Shown: positions 44,412 through 55,495 of the stretch, piece after piece | How positions within the stretch are numbered: position 1 is the stretch's first letter | How the letters are laid out: each line of letters opens with the position of its first letter | Source of the DNA: Zanthoxylum bungeanum | Taxonomy: Eukaryota; Streptophyta; Magnoliopsida; Sapindales; Rutaceae | Assembly (NCBI GenBank): GCA_019454045.1 | Contig: SKCR01035603.1 | Location: forward strand, 16,665-80,664 | Direction of reading: 5' to 3' | Length of the DNA: 64,000 nt | Program-made: the position numbers and the translations under genes | Notes under the pieces: generated by a model | The model's input: the letters and a program-made list of their open reading frames with translations, nothing else | The model's database searches: none | What the model was told of the DNA's origin: nothing

Positions 44412-46779
44412 TGTTGGGGCAGTTGTGGAACCCCTAGGATCGGATCGGTCCCCCTTCAATGAAAATGGGTCTAACCCGTGGATATCAAGTATAGGTGTAA
44501 TTATAAAATATTTAATGAAATGCTATATTCTATTATGAGTGTATAGGAAAAAAAAGGGCTAAATCGGAGTTAGGAAAATCAAGAACGGTGAAAAACAAAA
44601 TTTAGCACGTGTAGCGTATACCGCGGGCACTGTAGCGCCCACCTCTTTTCAATTTTTTTTTTCTTTCTATGCTATTTTAATTTCCTTCAGCTCACTGGAA
44701 CTCCCAAAATTAATCTTTAACATCAAAATCAACATCAACACATGTTATAGAATAAAAATCAATTTTTTCAAAATATAAAATATTTTTACAAAAACATAAA
44801 TTTATTTTTAATACGCACTTGCGTAAATTTTGAATCCAATACGCAAACCAAATTAGAATCCCAATAAGAAATGTCTCCTAAATAATTATAGGTCACCAAA
44901 AGGTGGTCAAGTGATTCTAGAATGATAGTCATAGTTCTAAGCTTTAATCTAGAGTTCCAAACTCTAATTTTATGTTTATGTCTAACATAAATATTTTGAC
45001 CCAATCACAAGCATATTGCGTTTATACTTCCAAAGCATCCTAATACAATTGATTAGCCTAATTTCAACATTATGTATCTAATACATAATTCATCACTATA
45101 TGCCTCACTAATGAAAAATATAGTTTTTAGAGAAGATCAAACTTACCTAGCAAGGTTGATTCACAAATCCAATCCACTTCTCTTTGTTGAAATATTTGGA
45201 GAACTTCCAAGGATTAGCAAGCTTGACTCCAAGATCCAATCTTGATTCCAATGCTAACAAGCTTCACCCCAATATCCAATCTTGATTTTTCCTAGATAAA
45301 ATGTTGTTCACACCTCTCAAGCTTCTCTAAACACTTCTCTAACTTAGGCTAATTTCTCTAAGAATTTACTTGTACTTAGCTTTCTCGAGCTTTTAGTTTG
45401 CTTAATTAAAACCTTCCTAAAGCTTGTTATTTATAGAAAAACTTACGTAATTTTTAATTAATAAAAGTTGTAATCAACTTTTATGTGAGCTTAATCTAAT
45501 TTTTCCAAATATGTATAATTAGGTGTGACTAATCTCCATTGTCTCCCACTTTGATTTAATCCAATTAAATCAAGCCAAGGATTAGGAAATGGATTAGTTA
45601 AATATTTGCCACTTTGTTTTAATCCAATTAAATCAAGCCAAAACCACATATTATTACATACTTACAAATACCATAATATCCTCAAATGGTAGAGATAATT
45701 ATGATTTTATAATTAAGCCCTTATGTAATTATTGAATTAATCCAATTAATCCAATTAGGTCAAAGTAAATAATCAATGATATCCAATAAAACATGAGTAT
45801 AATATCGAATATTATCTTTTATCAAAATTAATCGGCTATCCAAGTGCTCAACGAGTACACTTTATATTGGGACTCTCTAAGTTTAGACTCATTTGTCATA
45901 TAAGCCTAGCTAATATGTACGCAATTCGGCCACCTCCGAATTCGCGAAGAACACGAACGACCTTTCTGAACTATACAATTCGAGGTCGTCACATATGTTT
46001 AACAATCCCTCAATCATAGGATATCCGAGTTATGCTTAGGAAACATAGAATACACCGTCAAGTTTCCGAGGCGCACATCTCATGTTGACATGTCAACGAT
46101 TCTTCATAACTGATGCGATCCACCCTAGGTGATCGACTTTGGCCAAAGCTTTAAGAATCATGACTTTACTCACATGGATACCTAAACCCCTTATGGTACA
46201 CATACGAGCCGACAAATCCTATCTTGCTTCGCACTTGATTACTGAGTGCATCGATCAACAAAATGTGGAGTATCTCACACAAAATCAATGTTATCCTATA
46301 TTCAAAGGATTACATATGTTACTCGACTCGAGGAGATTCCTATTGACGGTGGTGTGTACTTCCAACTATTAGGAATCACCTGTGAGTCATTCAGAATTCA
46401 GTCCAACCAATACCCACAAGTCTATACGAGTTTCCAAAACTCTTGGTACATCGGGTTAAACTATTGGACTCCAATTCCAATATACGATATGTGCTAGTCT
46501 TCTAGGTTATAAGAATTCAACTGTATTCCAAAACCAATGACTATGAATATTTACTTTAATAGTAGTTTATAATAGTAATACTTATCCCAACATCGGACCA
46601 CCTAGTGTCCAGTATTACTACAAGACTATTCTAAGGTCGATGTCATACTTAGCATAACTATATATCAATCTAATACGCATAATGACAATACCATTAATAA
46701 GATATGAAAATATAGTTATTTTATTAATAAATAATAAAACGTATAATTCAGATTGGCACTCCAAGGACCAACTCCAACA
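44412..46779 (-). repeat. Element F 5' LTR (2368 bp)
   Basis: On minus: TGTTGGAGTTGGTCCTTGGA...TGCCCCAACA. A TATA box (CTATAAATAAC) lies at 45427-45436. The right boundary is sharp, since gag of element G starts in the next codon. Frames 46139-46497 inside it are not genes. Confidence 0.8.
45427..45436 (-). promoter_or_regulatory. TATA box of element F LTR
   Basis: Minus strand CTATAAATAA within U3/R of the LTR, about 1.35 kb from its start. Confidence 0.5.
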
Positions 46780-47400
46780 TTTTTAACTAAATTCTTTCAA
46801 CCCTATAAGACTATTGTCCTCAAATGTCGGATCTCTACATTCTCCCAGAAAGACAGTGAGACCATTTATCAAACTTGGGAGAGATTTAAAGAGATATTAA
46901 TTATATGTCCTCGCTATGGGTATGAGAGTTGGCACATATTGAGCTATTTTCATGACGGCCTAACCCCTAAATAACGTCAATTTGTAGAGATGATGTGCAA
47001 TGGTGAGTTTTTACAAAATGATCATGATGAGGCTATAGAGTATTTGAATGACCTAACTCAAAAATCCCACACTTGGAGTGGACCTAATGCCATTGACAGT
47101 ACTGATAGGACATGTTCCACTACTTTTAGCGGAGACAACACCACTTTGGAGAGAATGACATTCTTAAAGCACATGTTGAGCTACTAACTAAGGAAATAGA
47201 GGCTTTAAAACTTAAAGATCATAGAGCTGTCCATAGTCTTACCCAAGGAAAGCCTAAAATCACTTGTTTTGTTTTCAATGGAATGGACCATTTAGCTCAG
47301 GATTTCCCTACCTTTGTAAATATAAGGAGTGTATACGAGGAGCAATGTAATGCCTTATACAAGAATCCATCCATCCTCTATTTAGACAAATATAATTTTT
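46780..47400 (+). pseudogene. Athila-like gag remnant of element G
   Basis: Directly after the F LTR, one frame reads FLTKFFQPYKT, then STFSQKDSETIYQTWERFKE, then HILSYFHDGLTPK, followed by an in-frame TAA (46972). It resumes in the same frame with EFLQNDHDEAIEYLNDL (46990-47187). This is the capsid region of Athila-type gag ('FLxKFFPxxKTxxLRxxIxxFxQxxxExxxEAWERFK...YNGL'). Beyond 47190 the match is weaker and frames are lost. The N-terminal part of gag lies on the other side of the F insertion and is not seen. Confidence 0.78.
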
Positions 47401-47486
47401 ATCTATTTGTTTTTAGTTTATCTTAATCTAATTAGTATTTTATTTCTGCACTTGAATTGCTAGGGATTAGCAATAAGCTAGTTAAG
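47401..47486 (+). other. Element G pre-LTR region with decayed polypurine tract
   Basis: GCTAGGGATTAGCAATAAGC, then TAGTTAAGGGTTG, matches the 'GACTAGCAATAAGC...TAAGTTTGGGGGTG' string that precedes 3' LTRs of many Athila-like elements. The tract itself is mutated. Confidence 0.5.
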
Positions 47487-48143
47487 GGTTGTGATAAGTA
47501 CATGAAAATGTACTTTGAGCATCCTTTAGTAAGGATTTAATATTAAGTATTAAGTTTTATATTGTATATTTTTAGAATATTTTTTACCTTAACATTAATT
47601 TAGGAAATATTTATCCATTTAAGTTATTTTTCTGACTTCTTATTTATTTGCAGGATGAAAAAGAAACCAATACTGTCGGATTAAAAGCATATGGGTCGGC
47701 TTTAAGAATTGCTTCAGGAAACATGGCATCTAGTTGCTTAATGAAACATGTGCATGAAAGCAATGGGAGCCAAGCCGAGAGAGTTGTACAACAGACGCAA
47801 GTCGCACGCAAGCCAAAGCAAATAATTGGAAATCAAATCAAAAACCTTCCACGTGAATGGCATCCTGATTTAATTAGGATTTCTCTAGGGCTGAGTAATC
47901 TTTATAAAATGGGACCAGCACTGTAAATTAGAGGAGAACAGAGGGAGCAGAGAGCCGCACGTACAGGGAAGAAAATCCTGTCCAACAATGTTGCTTCATT
48001 ATTTGCAGGCTAGGTTTATTTCTTTCATGGAGAATTAATCTCTTAGGCAATGTTATGGATGAATTTTTGCGTTTAAATTCCTATAATTATATTTTTTTGA
48101 TTCCTAAAAAATCATTATTATTTAATACAATTAGTATTTTATT
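47487..48143 (+). repeat. Element G 3' LTR, first part
   Basis: Starts TGTGATAAGTACATGAAAAT right after the decayed polypurine tract, and continues about 650 bp until H begins at 48144. The frame 47648-47926 is not recognised as a protein. The missing end corresponds to the kind of sequence at 40323-40804. Confidence 0.5.
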
Positions 48144-49548
48144 TGTAACATCCCCCTCCAGGAGATGCTACCGGCAGGGAATAGACTGATATATCCCCCC
48201 GAGCGTCTGACTTTTTGACTGTGATCCATACCACAACTCTATCTCAAATGTAAACTCATACATGGGATCATTGCCCAAATCGACAATATGCAATTTACTT
48301 TAATACTTATAACTGTATACTCAAATATATTTCTTTTTACAACTCTTGTTCAAGAACACTTTTAATACACTACCAAGACTTATGCGTTACTAATGACTGA
48401 CATGCAACTTTACTTGACACTGACTATGCTGAACCTCTGTACTCGACCTTCTAAACCCAGACATCCTAGTGACTGCCATCAATATCCATCCTCCCGAGCT
48501 CGTCCTTTGGGTAAACCTGCAAAACAAAAAAGATAGGGGGTTAGATCGTTTGAACGACCTAGTGAGAGGACAGTTTAAAAACAAAAAATCGAAACACATT
48601 AGGAAATATTCATTTTACTGAAATCAAAATCATCTCAAAGAAGTCTGATCTTTCTGAAAATTCTTTCTTATCTGAAAACAGTTCCCTTTCTGGAAAACCT
48701 TTATGGAAACCTTTCTTTTAGAAAAATTCTGAAATTACTTTCTTATAAAACTGAATCCTCTAGTAAACTCTTTCATAAAACTTATTGTTTCTGAAAACCA
48801 TGTCTCTGAAAATCTGTCTTTGAAAATCTGTTTCTCAAAATCTGGTGAAAACCGGACGCATGGGGATGTTACATATCGTCGTTCCCCAAGCCACTAAACT
48901 AGAGCAAGGTGTGCAAATCCATGTCATTAGGGCATTACATACCGCCGTCCCCCAATGCATGCCACCATCATGTCCTTGAATCTAGGTTCTAGGGACATAT
49001 GTCATCCCTAGTCCTGAACTAGGATCTAGGGGCGTTACGTATCGTCATCCCCCTAGTCATGCTCTATATGTCCACATGTTCTGAATCTGTCAATTCTAAT
49101 ATCTGTACCAAGTTACAATTGAGTTGGGTTTTCCCCCAAGCCTCCAAAAATCATCAAATTATATATTTCAAATCAAAACTTTCTAAAATATAGTCATTCA
49201 TAAAATAATTGGAAATCATTTCGGCTAACATCCTATGTACTGAAAGATAAGTCTCACATCAAAAGCAATTAAGTAAAATCAATTTGAGAAAAAGGGTCCA
49301 CTCATAGATTTGGAATCTGGCTCGCATTACTTTATTTCACCGAAGGAAGTTGCGGTTCCTACGATGATCTATAATTGATAAACTTAATTAGTATTCAAGT
49401 CATGAATTATGCTTGTAACATGACATAATGCTTGTATATATGCTGATACGAAACCCCTAGGAAGGCCTCTAACATCCGAAGTTGCAATTGAACTGAAATG
49501 AAACTGTTTCTGTTACGAGTAGCGATGCTAGGTCGAGAGCGTTGCAAC
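48144..49548 (-). repeat. Element H: unassigned LTR-like fragment
   Basis: Begins TGTAACATCCCCCTCC on plus (minus ...GGGGGATGTTACA), the terminus style of chromovirus-type gypsy LTRs. Minus-strand TTTTGTTTTGCAGGTTTACC around 48517-48536 fits such LTRs. Between 48860 and 49060 a phrase of the type TTACATATCGTCGTTCCCC recurs three times at about 80-120 bp spacing. A5 inserted at 49549 (flank GCAAC, 49544-49548). No gene is recognised. Confidence 0.4.
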
Positions 49549-50153
49549 TGTTGGTTTCTATTAAGGTCCCAAGATCAATTATAAGCATGAATCATGTGTG
49601 AATAACAATCGAAGAAGTTGTGGAATACTCACATCGATCGGTTGAGCGACGCGGAGGCAACGAAACTTCAAAATCTGCTCCTCACTGGTTTGGCAGTGGG
49701 CTGTTTGTGCTCACTGGTTTCGCCCTTTTGGATCAACATCGTCAAGCTCTAAGCTTCGTCGAATGGTTCCCGGCTCATGGGTGGACTTCCCTATCACCTT
49801 CTCATGTCTCGTAAGTGTGCTAGCACTTGTGATTTTGCCACAAAATCACACTCCAAGCTTCTCTACTACTCACGGTTTTGTTGAAAACCAGTAAGTGTTT
49901 TTGGCCCCAAGGGCGTGAGAATGAGAGAGATGAGAGGAAGAGAGAATCTTGTGGTTGGTTTCCAAATTTGTGTATTATATACACACATTTGAATTTCAAA
50001 TGAATTTCACTTGAATTTGGCTTTTAAAAGTCAAACCATTAAAGCCCCAACCACTCACATCACGCAATCCATCAAGTTGTCAAGTCACATCACTCAAAGT
50101 TACTTGTGATTTAACGCTTGATGCGACTAGCGATTTGACGCTTGATTTCACGT
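49549..50153 (-). repeat. Copia A5 3' LTR, distal part
   Basis: Family A LTR end (minus ...AATAGAAACCAACA) at 49549. It includes the segment homologous to 31150-31400 and ends at the CACGT duplication (50149-50153) of element C. Confidence 0.83.
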
Positions 50154-52392
50154 TGTAGGCATCGCATTTTTGCATATCAGCCCGATGATGAGTCTCGTAT
50201 GGAGACACTACCTCTTTAGTTGTGAAAGTCGCGGGAAACGGACGTTGGAAGGGTAAAGTTGGAAAATTGAATTTTCGTTGGATTTAACCTCGTTGTGTTG
50301 GCTTCGGGTTGCTCGTTGGACCTCTGTTTTAAAACACACCAAACCCATTAAAACACATCTCACAAATTAAATAATTAAAACATTTAAAATACATGTCACA
50401 AACTAAATAAATCCAATTAATTAAAAAAAACACATGTCACAAATTAAAATTCATTTCCCAAATTAAAATATTCAAATTAAATTCCATAAATAACATTCCT
50501 AATTAAAATAAATCACATTCCTAATTTAATTAAATCACCTACCAATTTAAATAAATCATATCCTTAATTAAAAAGAACAAATCAAATCAATTCCCCTAAT
50601 TAAAAGATTTCCTTATCATATACTAAATTAAAAGATATCCCCAGTTAATACACAAATCCTATTCCTTCTCCAACAAGGTAAACCTCCTCCCTTGGCCTAT
50701 AAAAATAACCCTTCTCCACACAAACCAAACCCTGGCGGGCTGACTCATTCTCACAAAAGAAACACAAAGAATAAACCCTCACAAATAGCCTCCAATTCAC
50801 GTCAAACACAAAACCCACTTACTGCCCTCCACTCAAACTTCAAGCCAAATACGCATCAACCCTCACGTTGCCAAGTACCCCACGCTCAGCTCTCTCTCAA
50901 CTCCTCCACGCCACATTACCCTGCGCACACTCTCCTATTACCTTCAAGCAACACCTGATCCTCACGTCACAGCCCATATTGCCCCTCAAGCCACGCCTCA
51001 CGCCCCACGTTCACAAACCTAGCACACATACTTCCCCAAGCACGTCCCAAACACTTTCTCAAGCCTCCTTGCAAGTCCAAAAACCTCCTTGAAGCCTCCA
51101 TTGCCGAATCATTAAACCTAAGCACCCTCCATTGCCGCATCTTTCACCCTTCACCAACACCCTTCACGCCTAAACCCCTTTCACTGCCCTCCATTGCCGA
51201 ATTTTAGCCACCATTCACAGCCCTAAAACACACCAAAATAAGCCTCAAATAAAGCCCTAAAGTCGCACTAAACACTCTCCAAACACAGCCCCATTCGCAG
51301 CCCCAAAACAGTCCCCAAAAACGCCCCCACTGCACCTTGAACTGCCGCATCTTCACCTTCTGTTCTGGTCAGTTTTGGCTGCGACTTTAGCCAGCAAAAC
51401 AGCCCTAAAATCACCTAGAAAACCCCTCAAAAATCTCCATAAAGTTTCCCTAAAAAACCCTCAAAACCGCAGCTCCATTAGCCTTCAAAATCACTCAAAA
51501 CAGTCCACTAAATCACCAAGACAGTGACCTGAAACGTAGCAGTGAAACGGACTTGAAACAGCAGCCCGAGCATCAAAGCAGCGAGGAAAGACATTGAGTA
51601 GACAAATCGGAAAAGCATCGGATCAATCTCCCTTCCAACGGACGTGTAACGCCCTTTCTTAGACGACAAAAGAGGTTAGACCTGAGGGCACCCTTTTTAC
51701 TTATCTTCTTTATTTTTGTTTATTTATCTTGATATATGATTGCATGAGAGTCATTGAGGCATGATGTGATTGTTAGATGAGCGGGATATGTGTTCCCTTT
51801 TGTGGTATATCGGATGGAAACCCGGACATAAATTCCATAGCCGATTCCGAATGGACGGTAATATGGTCTGCACTCGGGATACAATGCCACGTACCACTTA
51901 AGATACACATATCTCGTCTCATCCAAATTTGTATTTGAGCATGTTATAGTCTTTAGGTTGTTCGTTTATTATTTAAAGCATGGCATAATTTAGTTGTTAT
52001 TTATTGTTAAAGCATATTTAGGTTGTTCCTTATGCATATTATTAGTTTATGATGTGTTAGGATAATGATTTATACATGTTGCTTTAATGATTCAATATGC
52101 TCGTTGTGTTACATTGCGTGGAATTATTTGGATGAAAACATGTTAGATCTAAGTACCCTTGAGCATGATTATTGAGTAGACTTGGTTAGTTCATTGCACA
52201 AATTATATCATCACAAGTGACATAAGTAAGGGACCATTCCGAACCCAACGGTTTGAGGTCTTCCCTTGCGAGGGGTGAGTGCGGCCTTAAATCTTTGTCC
52301 CGGTTCACACCGGGTGGCGACTCCATGTTATTTCGTACTTCCCAACTAGGCCGCGAGCCTAGAACAGCGTCGCCCAGGTTCTGTTGTCTACA
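50154..52392 (+). repeat. Element C 5' LTR
   Basis: TGTAGGCATCGC...GTTGTCTACA. U3 of about 545 bp, TATA at 50697-50710, then a C-rich, purine-poor 5' transcribed region (50760-51620), then sequence shared with the B LTR (GTGTAACGCCCTTTCTTAGA, GAGGTTAGACCTGAGGGC). Frames 50692-51092 and 51720-52407 are LTR artefacts. Confidence 0.9.
50697..50710 (+). promoter_or_regulatory. TATA box of element C 5' LTR
   Basis: CCTATAAAAATAAC; the 3' LTR copy is at 57354-57367. Confidence 0.65.
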
Positions 52393-52395
52393 GTC

Positions 52396-52413
52396 TGGCG
52401 ACTCCACTGGGGA
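52396..52413 (+). other. Element C primer binding site (Arg-tRNA type)
   Basis: TGGCGACTCCACTGGGGA, three bases after the LTR end; identical to the element B site. Confidence 0.8.
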
Positions 52414-53160
52414 TTAGAGAATCGGCCTCGAAATCATGTCTTGTGATGTGTATAATTTGTGCTTTAATTAATCGTTTCTATAGTGAGTTGAAAGGGGTGT
52501 AATCAAAGGCATTGTTAAGGCTAGGTAATGGTTCGATGTCTTCCTTCACTCACTACCTTTTCATAAGGAAAAGCTGTGAAGACACCGAGATAATCATTAT
52601 TTGTAGCTCGTTGTGACAGACTAGTTTGGAAGACTCGTTGTTTATTCCTGACACCAAGAGATAAGAGCCTAAGGGGCTTGGGTACTTAAGAGAGCCTCGC
52701 TCCACCCTCCCTCTGGGGAATCTACAACGGGAAATCCATTCGACAGTTAGTCACACACCGTAACTCATTGGCACGTACCGTGAGGTATAAAAAAAGGTGC
52801 ACTCACTTGGTCGCTTGAACCCTTGAGTGGGGAGTCCTAGTTGTGGGTAATCCTTCATCAAACGAGAGCCTTTGTCCACACTCCCGTAAACCCACATGTG
52901 AACCATAGCCGTATGACCTATTGGGGCCACCCTTTACGCTTTTGATAACCCCATGCATATTATGTCTCATACATCCCATGCATCTCATGCATACATGCAT
53001 CATGTTAACCCTCGTGTCTTAAAAGCCATCATAGATATCCGTTGGGTTAGAAAAAAATAAGACTTGTCGAAGAAGAGTTTAGCAAACATGGATATCGGGG
53101 AAAAGGAAATTGAGAAACAGAGAAATTTACGGCAGAGATAGGAAGACCATTGGGGGCCTT
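52414..53160 (+). other. Element C leader with aborted gag start
   Basis: Homologous to the B leader (inverted, 11340-11720, and the segment just upstream of B gag, 10612-10680). The ATG at 53088, in the position of the B gag start, opens only 17 codons (MDIGEKEIEKQRNLRQR) before TAG at 53139. The match to Tat sequence ends at about 53160. Confidence 0.72.
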
Positions 53161-54020
53161 CAAAAAAAAAAGAAAAAAAAAAGAGAGAAAAGAAAAAAAA
53201 AAGAAAAAAGAAAAAAAGAAAAAAAAAAAGAAAAAAAATTTGTTGTTTGTTTTTAGTCTTTGATAGTTAGACATAAGTCCGATGATGAAATTGTTTGCTT
53301 TAGGGTGAAACCTTAGAAACGATAAACCCTTGACGTGCTTTTATCTGATGCTTTGAGTAATTGATCTATGTTAGACTCGTAAGCACTTGATTATGGTTCT
53401 TAGCAGTGAAAACCTGAGTAGTTAGCAAAGTGACTAGTTGAAGAAATTGTAGGTCGGTGAATGACCGTTCGCCTAAATGTCTATCTTGATTTGCTTATGT
53501 TATGATGTGTGGTATGGTTGAAAATGAAAGAAAAGTCTCTAAAGAAAAGAATTGAACCACCTATAACTGATAAGCGTGAAGCTACCCATGGGCGGGTATT
53601 AGGACCACCATGAGGAGAAATGCTACCTTAAAGGGTAGGTGTGTCGAAAAAAAAAGAGAAAGAAAAAAAAAAGAGAAAAAGAAAAGAAAAGAAAAAAGAA
53701 GTTCAAAATGAAAAGAAAAAAAAAAGACAAAAGAGAAATAAAACTTTACCTCATGGAGCACAGAAAAGAAACTACATGCATAATTGAGACATCTAGGTTG
53801 GTTTGACCCATCGATCCCGATTTTTGAAACAAAATCATTGAGTTGGCCTACTTAGGAATCAAGTTGTGAAAGAACATTTGCACACACACAATTTGAGTCT
53901 GGCATAGATCATTTGTTCAAAAACTTGGATTTGAGTTGCATCAAATGTTTTGAAGGTTCTCTGGTTTCATTATTAAGCATTCTTTGAGGACAATGATATG
54001 TATAACTATTGGGACTATTT
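53161..54020 (+). mobile_element. Athila-type 3' UTR segment captured in element C
   Basis: After an A/G-rich run (53165-53240) the sequence follows D 22400-23150 in order: TAGTCTTTGATAG, GATCTATGTTAGACTCGTAA, GTGAAGCTACCCATGGGCGG, GGACCACCATGAGGAGAAAT, TGGTTTGACCCATCGAT and GAAGGTTCTCTGGTTTCATT. It occupies the place of gag-pol in a Tat element. Element B has no such segment. Confidence 0.8.
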
Positions 54021-54394
54021 CGTAGAATGTGATATAGCATGATGATATGGAAGGCCTCACCATGTGGTTCATCTTGATCAAGTACAAAACAACAGAGAGC
54101 AGAAAGCTGAATCAAGACTAGGGGCGACCAGTCTACTACATCGTGAATCAGGGACATAACAAGATATTGGGTCATGAGACTAGAGAGAAGGCCGAGCAAT
54201 CACCTGGAGAACTGGCGGAAAACCTAACCCAGCGGGATAGGAAAATCATTCATGCATGCATGCATACACGTAACATATTTTGCATTCTTTTTTGTGTTTG
54301 TTTTATTTTTCACAGGTTTCAAAGAAGAAAAAGAGAAAGCGGCAAAGACAAACCAACCAGAATCAGCAACATACGAGTAGTAGTTTTGGGAATG
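54021..54394 (+). other. Start of Tat 3' UTR in element C
   Basis: Homologous to B 8700-8940 (inverted): GCCGAGCAATCACCTGGAG, AATCATTCATGCATGCATGC, then a T-rich tract ending TTTTTCACAG before GTTTCAAAG (54315). The frame 54143-54505 resembles a B frame only because the DNA is homologous. No pol domain is recognisable. Confidence 0.6.
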
Positions 54395-55225
54395 AGTCCC
54401 AGGGCTGAGGCCCATATCAGTATCAGCATGGGGGCGAGGCCCACATCAGTATCCGTTTGGGGCGAGGCCCATATCAGTATCAGCATGGGGCGAGGCCCAC
54501 ATTAGAGTCAGCATGAGGGCAAGGCCCATATCAGTATTCGTTTGGGGATGAGTCCTGGGGTTGAGGCCCACATCAATATCCGTTTGAGGCGAGGCCCACA
54601 ACAGTATTGGGGCGAGGCCCACGTCAGTATTGGTTTTGGGGCAAGGCCCACATCAGTTTCAGTTTTGGGGCGAAGCCCACATCAGTATCATCCTAGGGCT
54701 GAGGCCCACATCGTCAGAATTTGGAATGGATCCAGGGAATGAATCCCAGGGCTGAGGAACACCTTATCAGAATTTGGAATGAATCCAGGGAATGAATCCC
54801 AGGGCCGAGGCCCATGTCGTCAGAATTTGGAATGAATCCAGGGAATGAATCACAGGGCCGAGGCCCACGTCTTCAGAATTTGGAATGAATCACAGGGCCG
54901 AGGCCCATGTCGTCAGAATTTGGAATGAATCCCAGGGCCGAGGGCTACATCAGCATCAGTTTAGGGCGAGGCCCACATTAGCATCAGTTTGGGGCAAGGC
55001 CCTTATTAGCATCAGTATCAGTCTTGCCGGGTATGGCACTCTGGGGGCGAGGCCCACATCTTATCAATATCAGTCTTGTCGGGTATGGCATTCTGGGGGC
55101 GAGGCCCACATTACATCAGTATCAGTCTTGCCGGGTATGGCATTCTGGGGGCGAGGCCCACATTACATCAGTATCAACATTGCCGGGTATGGCATTCTGG
55201 GGGCGAGGCCCACATTACATCAGAT
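54395..55225 (+). repeat. Element C tandem array 1 (GAGGCCCACATCAGTATCAG family)
   Basis: Units of about 35-40 bp (54395-54700), then units of about 55-65 bp containing GAATTTGGAATGAATCCAGG (54715-54945), then four units of about 58-60 bp with GCCGGGTATGGCATTCTGGG (55020-55225). All share the GGGGCGAGGCCCACAT core with the B array. The 206-codon frame 54885-55505 is a translation of the array. Confidence 0.85.
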
Positions 55226-55495
55226 CAGTTTAGTCGGGAATGGACACGCCGAGAATGGCACGCCGGGAATGGCACTCCGAGAATGGAGATATAGTCCGGG
55301 AATGGACACGCCGAGAATGGCACGCTGGGAATGGAGATATAGTCCGGGAATGGACAGCTCGGGAATGAGCATGCCGGAAATGGCACTCTGGAAATGGAGC
55401 ACGGTTCGGAAATGGACCATTATCTCATCACTCGCCGAAAATGGCACTCCGAAAATGGAGTACGGTTCTGAAATGGACCATCATCATATCACCGC
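55226..55495 (+). repeat. Element C tandem array 2 (GGGAATGGACACGCCGAGAA family)
   Basis: Short units of about 15-20 bp (GGAATGGCAC, CGAGAATGGC, GAAATGGACC) grouped into repeats of about 60 bp. The last part (55395-55490) matches B 7440-7570 and 7690-7800 inverted. Confidence 0.78.

Larger units (their letters stand above)
40805..46779 (-). mobile_element. Element F: copia element, 5' LTR to RT, 3' part deleted
   Basis: Minus-strand copia of a family distinct from A. It has a 5' LTR (44412-46779), PBS-like TGGTATC (44402-44408), a leader with four short repeats, gag, protease region, integrase and the first part of RT. RNase H and the 3' LTR are missing, lost at about 40805. It landed in the gag of element G, whose sequence continues at 46780. 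Confidence 0.8.

Noticed and set aside
46139..46497. Two overlapping frames of 77-83 codons
   Set aside because: They fall inside the 5' LTR of element F, upstream of its PBS, with no recognisable domain.
50692..51092. Overlapping 74-88-codon frames rich in Pro, Ser and Thr (also 57526-57864)
   Set aside because: They lie in the C-rich transcribed part of the element C LTR, right after the TATA box. The composition alone keeps the frames open, and no family is recognised.
53161..53240. A/G-rich run as a poly(A) tail of a LINE or processed gene
   Set aside because: D has a similar A-rich run at the start of the homologous UTR segment (22400-22415), so it belongs to the captured Athila-type sequence. 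No LINE ORF or target duplication is seen.
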